Shown here: one piece after another, positions 50,874-59,381 of the stretch
Position numbering within the stretch: position 1 is the stretch's first letter
How the letters are laid out: every line of letters starts with the position of its first letter
DNA from: Leifsonia sp. Root4
GTDB lineage: Bacteria; Actinomycetota; Actinomycetes; Actinomycetales; Microbacteriaceae
Assembly: GCF_001425085.1 (NCBI RefSeq)
Contig: NZ_LMDN01000001.1
Span: forward strand, 1,142,550 to 1,206,549
DNA: 64,000 bases
Direction: 5' to 3'
Notes under the pieces: model-generated
The model's database searches: none
Told to the model about the DNA's origin: nothing
What the model saw: only the letters and a program-made list of their open reading frames with translations
Program-made: the position numbers and the translations under genes

Positions 50874-51755
50874 CTAGGGCCTCCGCGCGGCCCAGACCGT
50901 GCGGCCGGTGCGCAGCCGCAGATCGCCGCGGCGGCGCAGGCTCAGCGGACCGTCGTCGGCGATGAGCTGCTCGAACAGGGCGCGCTCGGATGCCGTCATC
51001 CGCGGCACCGCGACGGGCGCCAGCCGGCGCAGATAAGCCTGTGCGTAGCGGCCGCCCACGGCATCCGGCTCGAGCGGCAGGTCGACGACGAACGATGCCT
51101 TCTCGATGCGGGTGAAACCGGCCCGCTCGATGCCGTCGCTCCAGTCCGGGTGGTCGTGAGCCGGCGAGCGCTTCTCGGCGAGCAGCTCGTGGATGTGAGC
51201 CTCGAGCTCCGCCGCACCATCGCCGCTCTCCGCCGCGCTTGTGCCCGCGTTTGTGCTCCCGTTTGTGCTCTCGCCACCGCTGAGAAAGCGCGGGGGGCCG
51301 TCCATCTCGACGACGACGAGCAGGCCGCCCGGGCTCAGCACCCCAGCGAGCACCCCAAACGCCCGCGCCGCATCGGCGAGCTCGTGTAGGGAGGCCGACG
51401 CCCAGGCCAGGTCGACGGCACCGAGCTCCGGCCACGCGCCGTCGAAGTCCATCCGCACGGTCGACACCCGCCCTGCCACTCCGGCAGCGGCCGCCGCACC
51501 CCGCACGCGATCGAGCATGCCGGCGGATCGGTCGGCCGCGAGCAGCTGGGCGGTCGGGAACCGCTCGGCGAGGGCGACCGTGCCTGCGCCGCTGCCCGCT
51601 CCGACGTCGAGGATCCGCTGCGGCGAGCGCACGCGCTCGCCCACCCACGTGGTGATGTCGCCGAGGGTGCTCGTCAGTACGACCGCGTCCAGATCGAGGA
51701 TCTCGGCGATGGACGCATCGTCGTGGGCGTGGGTGTGCGAGTGGGGCGCGGTCAT
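50874..51755 (-). CDS. Class I SAM-dependent methyltransferase
   Basis: A 293-aa protein. SAM-binding motif I RILDVGAGSGAGTVALAERFP (about 47-67), motif II LLAADRSAGML, acidic AVDLAWASASLHELADA and VLSPGGLLVVVEMDG. The His-rich N-terminus (HSHTHAHDD) might bind metal. The substrate is unknown. It is divergent from the XRE-cupin gene with only 47 bp between starts. TAGGCT lies six bases before the ATG, so translation is probably leaderless. Confidence 0.88.
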   Translation of the reverse strand: MTAPHSHTHAHDDASIAEILDLDAVVLTSTLGDITTWVGERVRSPQRILDVGAGSGAGTVALAERFPTAQLLAADRSAGMLDRVRGAAAAAGVAGRVSTVRMDFDGAWPELGAVDLAWASASLHELADAARAFGVLAGVLSPGGLLVVVEMDGPPRFLSGGESTNGSTNAGTSAAESGDGAAELEAHIHELLAEKRSPAHDHPDWSDGIERAGFTRIEKASFVVDLPLEPDAVGGRYAQAYLRRLAPVAVPRMTASERALFEQLIADDGPLSLRRRGDLRLRTGRTVWAARRP

Positions 51756-51802
51756 GCAATCAGCCTAGGCGCGCCCTGCGGCTCCGACATAGACTCTTGC
51801 CT
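51756..51802. promoter_or_regulatory. Face-to-face leaderless promoters
   Basis: Minus strand: TAGGCT (51762-51767), six bases, ATG at 51755. Plus strand: TAGACT (51790-51795), seven bases, ATG at 51803. The 47-bp gap holds both -10 boxes, and each -35 must overlap the other promoter, so the two genes should compete. Confidence 0.6.
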
Positions 51803-52432
51803 ATGCAGCAAGATGCGCACAACCACGACTCCGACCCCACGACTGGGGCCGAGGTCGACATCGACGCGCTCATCCGCCGCCGGATCCGGGCGCTCCGCCT
51901 CGCCAAGGGCTGGTCGCTCGACACCCTCGCCGAGCGCAGCTTCCTCAGCCCATCGAACCTCAGCCGGATCGAGACGGGGCAGCGCCGGATCGCCCTCGAC
52001 CAGCTCGTGCCGATCGCCCGCGCCCTCGACACCACGCTCGATCAGCTCGTCGAATCGCCGAACGACGACGACGTCGTCATCCGTCCGCACGTGCACGAAC
52101 AGCGCGGCACCACCGTGTGGACCCTCGCCCGCGAGCGCAGTCCGCACGAGATGACGGTCGCGAAGATGCGGATGACGAAGCCGGCACCGCCGACGGGGGA
52201 TCTCGCCGTGCACCCGGGCCGCGACTGGTTCACGGTGCTCTCCGGTACCGCAGAACTGCGCCTCGGCGAGCGCCTGATCCTGGTCGAGGCCGGAAGCGCG
52301 GCCGAGTTCTCCACGATGATCCCGCACGCGATCGGCGCGCACGGCGCAGCGGTCGAGATCCTGGCGATTCTCAGCCACGATGGCGAACGGGCGCACATCG
52401 CGCACACGGTCGACACCGGGGACGTCGAGTAG
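51803..52432 (+). CDS. XRE-family regulator with C-terminal cupin
   Basis: A 209-aa protein. Helix-turn-helix: IRRRIRALRLAKGWSLDTLAERSFLSPSNLSRIETGQRRIALDQLVPIARALDTTLDQLV (about 24-85). The cupin domain has H-x-GRDWFTVLSGTAELRLGERLILVEAGSAAEFSTMIPHAIGAHG. Such SutR/PuuR-like proteins bind a small molecule in the cupin. It probably regulates the divergent methyltransferase and itself, given the shared 47-bp promoter (inference). Confidence 0.9.
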   Translation: MQQDAHNHDSDPTTGAEVDIDALIRRRIRALRLAKGWSLDTLAERSFLSPSNLSRIETGQRRIALDQLVPIARALDTTLDQLVESPNDDDVVIRPHVHEQRGTTVWTLARERSPHEMTVAKMRMTKPAPPTGDLAVHPGRDWFTVLSGTAELRLGERLILVEAGSAAEFSTMIPHAIGAHGAAVEILAILSHDGERAHIAHTVDTGDVE

Positions 52433-52454
52433 GCGCGGCGCAGTCGGCGGCCTT

Positions 52455-52530
52455 CCAGAGCCAGCACCGTGCGCAGATGTCGAGGTTGCCTAGGTGATGG
52501 CCGCCGACTTTCGCGACGCTGCGCGTCGCG
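52455..52530 (-). repeat. Family-B element abutting the cupredoxin stop codon
   Basis: Head CGCGACGC-tgc-GCGTCGCG (perfect 8 bp) at about 52512-52530, directly next to the TAG stop at 52531-52533 of the minus-strand gene. GCCGCCGACTTT and a degenerate tail (52463-52490) follow. Confidence 0.75.
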
Positions 52531-52947
52531 CTACTCGACGATCACGACCCCGCCCATGCGGGGGTGCGGGCTGCAGCTGTAGTCGAAGGTGCCGGCCTCG
52601 GTGAAGACGTGTGTGTAGCTGCCCTGCGTCATCATCTCGCTCACGAAGCTGCCGTCGGCCGCAACCACGTCGTGCTCGACGACGCCGTCATCGAAGATCC
52701 ACGTCACGGCCTGGCCGGGCTTCACGGTGACCGACGCCGGCGTGAACGTCATGTCCTTGACGGTGACGGTGGCCGCGACATCCACGGATGCCGCCTCGGC
52801 GGAGGCCACGACGGCCGGCTTGCTTGAGCAGCCGCTCAGCACGAGCAGCGCGGCCACGGCGAGCAGTGCTGCGGCGAGCAGCGCCCCCGATCGGCGCGTG
52901 CGGGTCGGGCGCCCCGCGAGTGCGAGACCGGCGTGTGAGTGAACCAT
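52531..52947 (-). CDS. Cupredoxin (plastocyanin-like) lipoprotein
   Basis: A 138-aa lipoprotein with lipobox LSGC (cysteine 40). The mature domain (about 55-138) is a cupredoxin: VTVKDMTFTPASVTVKPGQAVTWIFDDGVVEHDVV with one copper histidine, and TFDYSCSPHPRMGGVVIVE with the Cys-His-Met ligands. It is a type-1 copper electron carrier at the outer face of the membrane. AAGGAG precedes the ATG. It is isolated; the partner oxidoreductase is not in the window. Confidence 0.92.
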   Translation of the reverse strand: MVHSHAGLALAGRPTRTRRSGALLAAALLAVAALLVLSGCSSKPAVVASAEAASVDVAATVTVKDMTFTPASVTVKPGQAVTWIFDDGVVEHDVVAADGSFVSEMMTQGSYTHVFTEAGTFDYSCSPHPRMGGVVIVE

Positions 52948-53035
52948 CGTGCTCCTTCGTTGTGCCGGGATTCGGCCCATCCAGCCTAGGCGGGAGGCCG
53001 GGCACGACCCGGGCGTCGGGCCCAGAGCCAAACGG

Positions 53036-53041
53036 TAGACT
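53036..53041 (+). promoter_or_regulatory. -10 box of purL
   Basis: TAGACT, about 70 bases before the purL start, giving a ~60-nt leader. Confidence 0.4.
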
Positions 53042-53110
53042 GAGCGGAGCCTGCATCCACCAGCCGTGCCTGTCTCGGGCCGTGCCATTGTCATTGGGAG
53101 AGCGCCACTC

Positions 53111-55435
53111 GTGACCGAAAACCCCGCCAACACGTCTGTGCGCGGTGTCGCCGACACCGTACAGAACGCCGCTGCGACGCCCGAGAAGGAACAGCCCTAC
53201 GGCGCCCTCGGCCTGAAGCCCGATGAGTACGAGCAGATCAAGAAGATCCTCGGCCGCCGCCCCACCTCGGGCGAGCTCGCCATGTACTCGGTGATGTGGA
53301 GCGAGCACTGCTCCTACAAGAGCTCGAAGAACTACCTGCGGCAGTTCGGCCAGAAGGTCTCCCCCGCCATGAAGAAGAACCTCATGGTCGGCATGGGCGA
53401 GAACGCCGGCGTCGTCGACGTCGGTGAGGGCTGGGCGGTCACCTTCAAGATCGAGAGCCACAACCACCCCAGCTACATCGAGCCGTTCCAGGGCGCAGCA
53501 ACCGGCGTCGGCGGCATTGTTCGCGACATCATCTCGATGGGCGCCCGCCCCGTCGCCGTCATGGACGCGCTCCGCTTCGGCGCCATCGACCACCCCGACA
53601 CGGCCCGCGTCGTGCACGGCGTCGTCTCCGGCATCTCCTTCTACGGCAACTGCCTCGGCCTGCCGAACATCGGTGGCGAGACCTACTTCGACTCGGTCTA
53701 CCAGGCCAACCCGCTCGTCAACGCCCTCGCGGTCGGCGTGCTGCGCCACGAAGACCTGCACCTGGCCAACGCCAAGGGCGTCGGCAACAAGGTCGTGCTC
53801 TTCGGCGCCCGCACCGGCGGCGACGGCATCGGCGGCGCATCGATCCTCGCCTCCGACAGCTTCGACGAGGGCGGGCCGACCAAGCGCCCCGCGGTACAGG
53901 TCGGCGACCCCTTCGCCGAGAAGGTGCTCATCGAGTGCTGCCTCGAGCTCTACAAGAACGAGCTTGTCGAGGGCATCCAGGACCTCGGCGCCGCCGGCAT
54001 CAGCTGCGCGACGAGCGAGCTCGCGGCCAACGGCGACGGCGGCATGGTCATCGCCCTCGAGAACGTGCTGCTGCGCGACCCAACGCTCACCGCCGAGGAG
54101 ATCCTCATGTCGGAGAGCCAGGAGCGCATGATGGCGATCGTGACACCCGAGAAGCTCGAGGGCTTCCTCGCCGTCGTCGCGAAGTGGGATGTCGAGACCA
54201 GCGTGCTCGGCGAGGTGACCGACACCGGCCGCCTCGTCATCAACTGGCACGGCGAGGAGATCGTCAACGTCGACCCGAACACGGTCGCCGTCGACGGCCC
54301 CGTCTACGACCGCCCGGTCGCCTACCCGACGTGGCTCGACGCGCTGCAGGCAGACACGGCATCCGTTCTGCCCCGGCCAACTGATGCCGCAGCTGTGCGC
54401 GCCCAGCTGCTGCAGCTCGTCGGCAGCCCGAACCTCGCAGACAAGAGCTGGATCACCAGCCAGTACGACAAGTACGTGCTCGGCAACACGGCCCTCAGCT
54501 TCCCGGATGACGGCGGCATGGTGCGCGTGGACGAGGAGAGCGGCCTCGGCTTCGCCGTCGCCACCGACGCCAACGGTCGCTACTGCCAGCTCGACCCGAA
54601 GCAGGGCGCCCGCCTGGCCCTCGCCGAGGCGTACCGCAACGTGGCTACCACCGGCGCGGTTCCCGTCGCCATCTCCGACTGCCTGAACTTCGGCTCGCCG
54701 GAGAACCCCGAGGTCATGTGGCAGTTCGCCCAGGCCGTCGAGGGATTGGCCGACGGCTGCCTCGAGCTCGAGGTTCCCGTGACCGGCGGCAACGTGTCGT
54801 TCTACAACCAGACCGGCGACTCCCCCATCCACCCCACGCCCGTCGTGGCCGTGCTCGGTGTGATCGACGACGTCGCCCGCCGCATCCCCTCCGGCTGGCA
54901 GGACGACGGACACAACATCTACATGCTCGGCACGACCAAGCTCGAGCTCGACGGCTCGGCATGGGCCGGCGTCATCCACGACCACCTCGGTGGTCGCCCG
55001 CCGGCCGTGGACCTCGCGGCAGAGCGCCGCCTGGCCGGGCTGCTGCACGCGGCATCCGTCGAGGGCCTCATCGACAGCGCACACGACCTCGCAGACGGCG
55101 GCCTCGGCCAGGCCCTCACCGAGGCCGTGCTGCGCTTCGGTGTCGGTGCCCGCGTCTGGCTCGGCGACCTCGCAGAGCGCGACGGCGTCGACACGGCGAC
55201 CGCACTGTTCTCCGAGTCGACCGGCCGCGTGATCGTCAGCGTTCCGCGCGAGGACGACGTCAAGTTCCGCGGCCTCTGCGAGGGGCGCGAGTACGAGGTT
55301 CTCCGCATCGGCGTGACGGATGCCGGCACCGACGGCCTCGACATCCAGGGCGAGTTCCACGTTCCGCTCGAGGAGCTCCGCACCGCGCACCGTTCGCCGC
55401 TCGCCGACGCCTTCGGCCCGGTGGTCGGCTACTAG
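53111..55435 (+). CDS. purL: FGAM synthase large subunit PurL (small type)
   Basis: A 774-aa enzyme, the size expected for the PurS/PurQ-dependent PurL rather than the 1300-aa fused type. Motifs: [21 protein letters not shown] (near 60), [50 protein letters not shown], and [18 protein letters not shown]. The second half repeats the fold ([55 protein letters not shown]). It converts FGAR, ATP and ammonia to FGAM. GTG start at 53111 behind GGGAGAG. A GTG at 53066 would add 15 unconserved residues. A canonical hairpin follows. Confidence 0.96.
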   Translation: MTENPANTSVRGVADTVQNAAATPEKEQPYGALGLKPDEYEQIKKILGRRPTSGELAMYSVMWSEHCSYKSSKNYLRQFGQKVSPAMKKNLMVGMGENAGVVDVGEGWAVTFKIESHNHPSYIEPFQGAATGVGGIVRDIISMGARPVAVMDALRFGAIDHPDTARVVHGVVSGISFYGNCLGLPNIGGETYFDSVYQANPLVNALAVGVLRHEDLHLANAKGVGNKVVLFGARTGGDGIGGASILASDSFDEGGPTKRPAVQVGDPFAEKVLIECCLELYKNELVEGIQDLGAAGISCATSELAANGDGGMVIALENVLLRDPTLTAEEILMSESQERMMAIVTPEKLEGFLAVVAKWDVETSVLGEVTDTGRLVINWHGEEIVNVDPNTVAVDGPVYDRPVAYPTWLDALQADTASVLPRPTDAAAVRAQLLQLVGSPNLADKSWITSQYDKYVLGNTALSFPDDGGMVRVDEESGLGFAVATDANGRYCQLDPKQGARLALAEAYRNVATTGAVPVAISDCLNFGSPENPEVMWQFAQAVEGLADGCLELEVPVTGGNVSFYNQTGDSPIHPTPVVAVLGVIDDVARRIPSGWQDDGHNIYMLGTTKLELDGSAWAGVIHDHLGGRPPAVDLAAERRLAGLLHAASVEGLIDSAHDLADGGLGQALTEAVLRFGVGARVWLGDLAERDGVDTATALFSESTGRVIVSVPREDDVKFRGLCEGREYEVLRIGVTDAGTDGLDIQGEFHVPLEELRTAHRSPLADAFGPVVGY

Positions 55436-55449
55436 TCGCCCGCTGCACG

Positions 55450-55487
55450 GAAGGGCTCGGTCGTTCGCGACCGGGCCCTTCTGCGTT
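55450..55487 (+). terminator. Terminator after purL
   Basis: A 14-bp stem (GAAGGGCTCGGTCG with 55468-55481, one wobble), TTCG loop, then TGCGTT. Confidence 0.8.
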
Positions 55488-55492
55488 CCTCG

Positions 55493-55945
55493 CCTCGCTG
55501 ATTGAGCACGTCGAACCCCTCGCTGGTTGAGCCTGTCGAAACCCTGCCGGCACGTTGGTCGAGTAGGCCGCCCGCGGCCGTCTCGAGACCCGGGCGACCC
55601 GATCCGATCAGACGCTCAGGGCTTCGGGGGCGGCCTCGTTCCTCGGCTGCTCCCTCGAGCCAGCGTGAGGATGCACGACGCTCGCAACCCAGCGTGAAGA
55701 TGCACGACGCTCGCAACCCAGCGTGGGAACTCACGCTGGCTCGAGCGAGCGGCGCCGCGACGAAGGAGCAGCGACGCACGCGAAGCCCTGAGCGGATCCG
55801 CCGACACTGGGGCGTGAGATCCATGCTGGTCGAGTAGGCGCGCTAGCGCCGTATCGAGACCCTCGCACATGCGAAGACTCCAGCCCGCGAGGTCTCGATA
55901 CGCTCGTTCCTCGCTACTCGACCAGCAAAACTGTCCTGCCTCTTG
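55493..55945. repeat. Repeat region, families A, C and D
   Basis: No gene in about 480 bases. Family A lies at 55498-55545; family D (TCGAGTAGGCCG...CGGCCGTCTCGAGACC) at 55556-55592 and, as a longer inverted pair, at 55829-55925. Family C appears in both orientations at 55613-55670 and 55735-55795. A short direct repeat (GATGCACGACGCTCGCAACCC) occurs twice near 55672-55722. Confidence 0.8.
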
Positions 55946-55955
55946 CGGGTGACCG

Positions 55956-55967
55956 TAGGCTGGTGTC
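55956..55967 (+). promoter_or_regulatory. Leaderless-type promoter of the NUDIX gene
   Basis: TAGGCT at 55956-55961, six bases, then ATG at 55968. Confidence 0.55.
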
Positions 55968-56480
55968 ATGAGCGATCACGGGCGGTTTCAGGTGATTCCG
56001 GCGGCCTACGTCTTCCTGCTGCGCCCGGGCGCCGGCGCCGGTTCCGGCAGCCTGTACGCAGGGGCCGACACGGCAGGCCCCGATGAGGTGCTCCTGCAGC
56101 TGCGCCGGGGCACCGGCTACTACGACGAGCACTGGGCCTCCGGCGCGGCCGGTCACGTGGAGCCAGGCGAATCCGTGTTCGCCGCCGCAGCCCGCGAGGC
56201 CCGCGAGGAGCTCGGCGTCTCGATCGACGCTTCGATGCTGCATCCGCTCACCGCGATGCACCGCACCCACGGCAACGGACAGGAAATCGACGAACGCGTC
56301 GACTTCTTCTTCGCCTGCCGCGAATGGCACGGAACCCCGGAGCTGCAGGAGGAGAAGGCCGCAGCCCTGGCCTGGTTCCCGCTGGATGCCCTGCCCACGC
56401 CGGTCGTGCCACACGAGCTTTTCGTTCTCGAGGGCCTCCGCACCGGCACTCTTGCGTCGACGGTGGCGTACGGCTTCTAG
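55968..56480 (+). CDS. NUDIX hydrolase
   Basis: A 170-aa protein with the complete Nudix box GHVEPGESVFAAAAREAREELGV (about 64-86; G-x5-E-x7-REUxEE-x-G-U). It hydrolyses a nucleoside diphosphate linked to another moiety; the substrate cannot be read from sequence. YEHW and RVDFFFACREWHG match MutT-like house-cleaning enzymes. It contains a short glycine-rich insertion (PGAGAGSGSLYAGADTAG) after strand 1. The transcript appears leaderless. Confidence 0.9.
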   Translation: MSDHGRFQVIPAAYVFLLRPGAGAGSGSLYAGADTAGPDEVLLQLRRGTGYYDEHWASGAAGHVEPGESVFAAAAREAREELGVSIDASMLHPLTAMHRTHGNGQEIDERVDFFFACREWHGTPELQEEKAAALAWFPLDALPTPVVPHELFVLEGLRTGTLASTVAYGF

Positions 56481-56534
56481 GCCCCGCCGGCCGACGCAGA
56501 GTCGGCTGCCGCACGGCCAGCCGCGCCCGTCGCG

Positions 56535-58088
56535 CTAGCCAGTCGCGCGCGAGCCGGTCAGCTGCTGCACGGTAACGAGCTGCGCGACGACGGCCTCGCG
56601 GAACGCCAGCGAGTCGCCCACCTCGGCCGGGAACACCGCGGGGAGAGCGAGCATCCGCCCGACGACGGCATCCGGGTGTTCGCGGAGCTCCGTCTCCGAC
56701 CCAACCGTGCTCTGCAGCTGCGCGGCGATCGGATCGTCCAGCGTGTGCCCGCCCGGCGCGGTCGATGCCGCGACGTAGCCGATCCACGCTGCGACGACAA
56801 GCGCCAACCCACGCGGCGTCGCCCCGGCGGCAAGCCGATCCGCGACGGTCCCGAGGATGCGTACAGGCAGTTTCTGCGAGCCGTCCATCGCAACCTGCGC
56901 GGTCGTGTGCGCGAGGCTCGGGTTCGCGAAGCGTTCGAGAACACTGTCGCGATACTCCGCCAGATCGATACCGGCAGGCGCGGTGAGGGTCGGCAGGATG
57001 TCATCGTCGATGACGCCGACGGCCAGAGCCCGCAGCCGCTCGTCGCCAACCGCGGACGCGATCGTGCGGTGGCCGCTCAGCGCGCCGAGCCAAGCCAACA
57101 GGGAGTGCGTCGCGTTCAGGGTGCGCAACTTCACCATCTCGTAGGGCGCGACATCCTCCGTCAGGATGGCGCCGGCCTTCTGCCAAGCGGGGCGCGGCCC
57201 GGCGAAGTCATCCTCGATCACCCACTGCGAGAACGGCTCGGCGACGACGAGGGCGTCATCCTGCAGCCCGAGCAGCTCGAGCGCCTCCGCGCGGTCGGCG
57301 TCCGTCGTCGCCGGGGCGATCCGGTCGACCATCGTCGACGGGAAGGTGACGGATGCCGCCAACCACCGGCGGAAGGCCGCGGCCTCCGCCCCGGCTGGCA
57401 GCGCAGCAGCGAGCGATTCCACGAGGCGGCGCGTGACGCCGCCGTTGTCGACCATGTTGTCGCAGGACACCACCGAGAAGGCGCCAACGCCGTTGCGGTG
57501 GCGACGGGCCAGGCCACGCACGAGCAGGCCGATCGGCGTCTGCGACGCGGCCCCGCCACCGTCAGCGCCAGACTCGAGAGCGGCGCCGCTCAGTTCGGCG
57601 TCGATCAGTGCCAGGTCGTGCACCACGGCCGGCAGTGAGAGGTCGATGCGGCCGTCCGGTGCGCGCAGATAGCCCTTCTCGGTGATCGTGAGGGTGGCCA
57701 GATGCGTAGTCGACGCCGCGAGCGTCGCCACGACCTGCTCCGAGTCCCGCCTGGGCCAGGCGACGTCGCGCACGGAGGAGACCAGCTGGAGTCGCGTGTC
57801 GCTCGCGCTCTTCTCCAGCACGCCGTAGAGGCAGTCCTGCGGCTGCAACTGGAGGGCGACGGCATCCGTTCGTCCGGTCACCCCGAGGATCCCCCAGTGC
57901 GTCTCGCCCTCGGCCGCAGCTGCTCGCTCGGTGTAGACGGCCTGGTGGGCGCGGTGGAACGCGCCGATGCCGAAGTGCACGATGCCCAGCGAGAGCTCGT
58001 CGGCGGTCAGAAGCGGCAACTCGACGGCCGTACCGGGGCGCTGGAGCCGGGCGAGGGTCTCACTCGAGAGGCGGAGTGCTGCGGTCAC
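56535..58088 (-). CDS. uxuB: Mannitol dehydrogenase family, probable fructuronate reductase
   Basis: A 517-aa long-chain polyol dehydrogenase. The nucleotide fold begins LGIVHFGIGAFHRAHQAVYTERAAAAEG. FSVVSCDNMVDNGGVTRRLV and PSTMVDRIAPATT follow, and the catalytic region is VKLRTLNATHSLLAWLGALSG with the conserved Lys and the Asn/His pair. UxuB reduces fructuronate to mannonate. The neighbourhood supports this over mannitol dehydrogenase: uxaC and a mannonate dehydratase lie across the LacI gene. GTG/ATG ambiguity is small; ATG 58088 is used. It is co-directional with and 49 bp downstream of the LacI gene. Confidence 0.85.
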   Translation of the reverse strand: MTAALRLSSETLARLQRPGTAVELPLLTADELSLGIVHFGIGAFHRAHQAVYTERAAAAEGETHWGILGVTGRTDAVALQLQPQDCLYGVLEKSASDTRLQLVSSVRDVAWPRRDSEQVVATLAASTTHLATLTITEKGYLRAPDGRIDLSLPAVVHDLALIDAELSGAALESGADGGGAASQTPIGLLVRGLARRHRNGVGAFSVVSCDNMVDNGGVTRRLVESLAAALPAGAEAAAFRRWLAASVTFPSTMVDRIAPATTDADRAEALELLGLQDDALVVAEPFSQWVIEDDFAGPRPAWQKAGAILTEDVAPYEMVKLRTLNATHSLLAWLGALSGHRTIASAVGDERLRALAVGVIDDDILPTLTAPAGIDLAEYRDSVLERFANPSLAHTTAQVAMDGSQKLPVRILGTVADRLAAGATPRGLALVVAAWIGYVAASTAPGGHTLDDPIAAQLQSTVGSETELREHPDAVVGRMLALPAVFPAEVGDSLAFREAVVAQLVTVQQLTGSRATG

Positions 58089-58137
58089 GGGTCTCCTCGT
58101 GGTCAGGTGTCAGGCTGCGCGGGTGCGCGGTGGGGTG

Positions 58138-59133
58138 TCAGCGCCGCGGTGCGACGCCGGTGGAGTTCCGCACGATGAGCTCTGTGCCGAGCACGGGCAC
58201 CACAGGCGTTCCGGCCCGGCCGAGCACCGTGTCCAGCAGCAGATCGACGCTGGCGCGCCCCATCTGCACCCGGGGGCAGTCGACGGTGGTGACGTTCGGC
58301 CACACCAGGGTCGAGACGGGGACGTTGTCGAAGCCGGCAACGCTCATGGCCTCCGGAACGCCCACGCCACGCTGCCGGAGCCGGTCGATCAGCCCGACGG
58401 CCACGAGATCGTTGAAGGCGACGACGGCGGTCGCACCGCTCGCGATCGCCAGGTCACCGGCCTGCAGCCCGCCGGAGAACGATGGGGGGAAGTTGCCCAA
58501 CTCGAGCAGCTCGAGCTCGGGCGACGCCGCCGCGACCGCGCGCATGGCCTCAACGCGCACCGTGTTCGACCACGAGCTGGTCGGGCCCGCCGCGTACGCG
58601 ATGGTGCGGTGGCCGAGGGCGAGCAGGTGGGCCATGACGCTCCGCACGCCGCCGCCGTTGTCGAATGCGATCGACGGAACACCATCGACCGTGCGGTTCA
58701 CGAGAACCACCGGGTGTTCCTCAGCCACGGCACGCACGGCGTCGTCGCCGCCACGTGCCGAACAGAGGATGACGCCGTCGACCTGTTTCGCCAGGCTGCG
58801 CACGATCTCGGCCTCGACCGCGGCATCCTCGTCCGAGTCGGCGATGAACACCGCATAACCGGCCGCTCGCGCCCGCGCCTGCACGCCCTTGCAGATCGAC
58901 GCGAAGTACGGGTTCTCGAGGTCGGGGACGACGAGTCCGATGTTGCCGGTGCGCCCCGTGATGAGACCGCGGGCGGCCGGGCTCGGCCGGTAGCCCAGCG
59001 TCCTGGCCGCCTCCCGCACGTGCACTCGCGTCGCCTCCGCGACCTGATCCGGCTTCGCGAGGGCTCGCGAGACGGTGGAGATCGACACCCCGGCGGCCTT
59101 GGCAACATCGCGAATCGTCACAGCCATGTCCAT
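58138..59133 (-). CDS. LacI-family regulator of the uronate cluster
   Basis: A 331-aa repressor. DNA-binding domain VTIRDVAKAAGVSISTVSRALAKPDQVAEATRVHVREAARTLGYRPSPAARGL (about 4-57) with the hinge helix, then a periplasmic-binding-like effector domain (NIGLVVPDLENPYFASICKGVQARARAAGYAVFIADSDED, AFDNGGGVRSVMAHLLALGHRTIAYAAG, VAGFDNVPVSTLVWPNVTTVDCP). It separates uxaC-manD from uxuB and most likely senses a uronate intermediate. ATG 59133 behind AGGG; ATG 59127 is nearly equal. An operator-like dyad lies at 59183-59196. Confidence 0.92.
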   Translation of the reverse strand: MDMAVTIRDVAKAAGVSISTVSRALAKPDQVAEATRVHVREAARTLGYRPSPAARGLITGRTGNIGLVVPDLENPYFASICKGVQARARAAGYAVFIADSDEDAAVEAEIVRSLAKQVDGVILCSARGGDDAVRAVAEEHPVVLVNRTVDGVPSIAFDNGGGVRSVMAHLLALGHRTIAYAAGPTSSWSNTVRVEAMRAVAAASPELELLELGNFPPSFSGGLQAGDLAIASGATAVVAFNDLVAVGLIDRLRQRGVGVPEAMSVAGFDNVPVSTLVWPNVTTVDCPRVQMGRASVDLLLDTVLGRAGTPVVPVLGTELIVRNSTGVAPRR

Positions 59134-59182
59134 ACCGCCCTGCGTGTGTCGCGCTGCGCCCACCGTGGGCACGCTCCCATTC

Positions 59183-59196
59183 TGCAAACCTTTTCA
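59183..59196. promoter_or_regulatory. LacI-type operator in the uxaC-lacI intergenic region
   Basis: TGCAAACCTTTTCA has the TGnAAAnnTTTnCA symmetry of LacI-family operators. It lies 50 bp upstream of the LacI start and 186 bp upstream of uxaC. The rest of 59134-59381 is AT-richer and holds a TATGTT -10-like box at 59282. Confidence 0.5.
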
Positions 59197-59381
59197 TGAT
59201 TTCGTCAAGTTCGGCCACGTGAGCGCGCGGCTGACGGCACAGAGATCGGATGAATTTGCGCCAACTCCCTCGGAAATTCGGTATGTTAACGGTGAGCGGC
59301 CGCGAGAATGCGTCGAAGCATCGAAGCACATTCGCCTGAAACACGCTCAAGAGTTGTTGCATTCAACGAGGAGGCAGAGTC

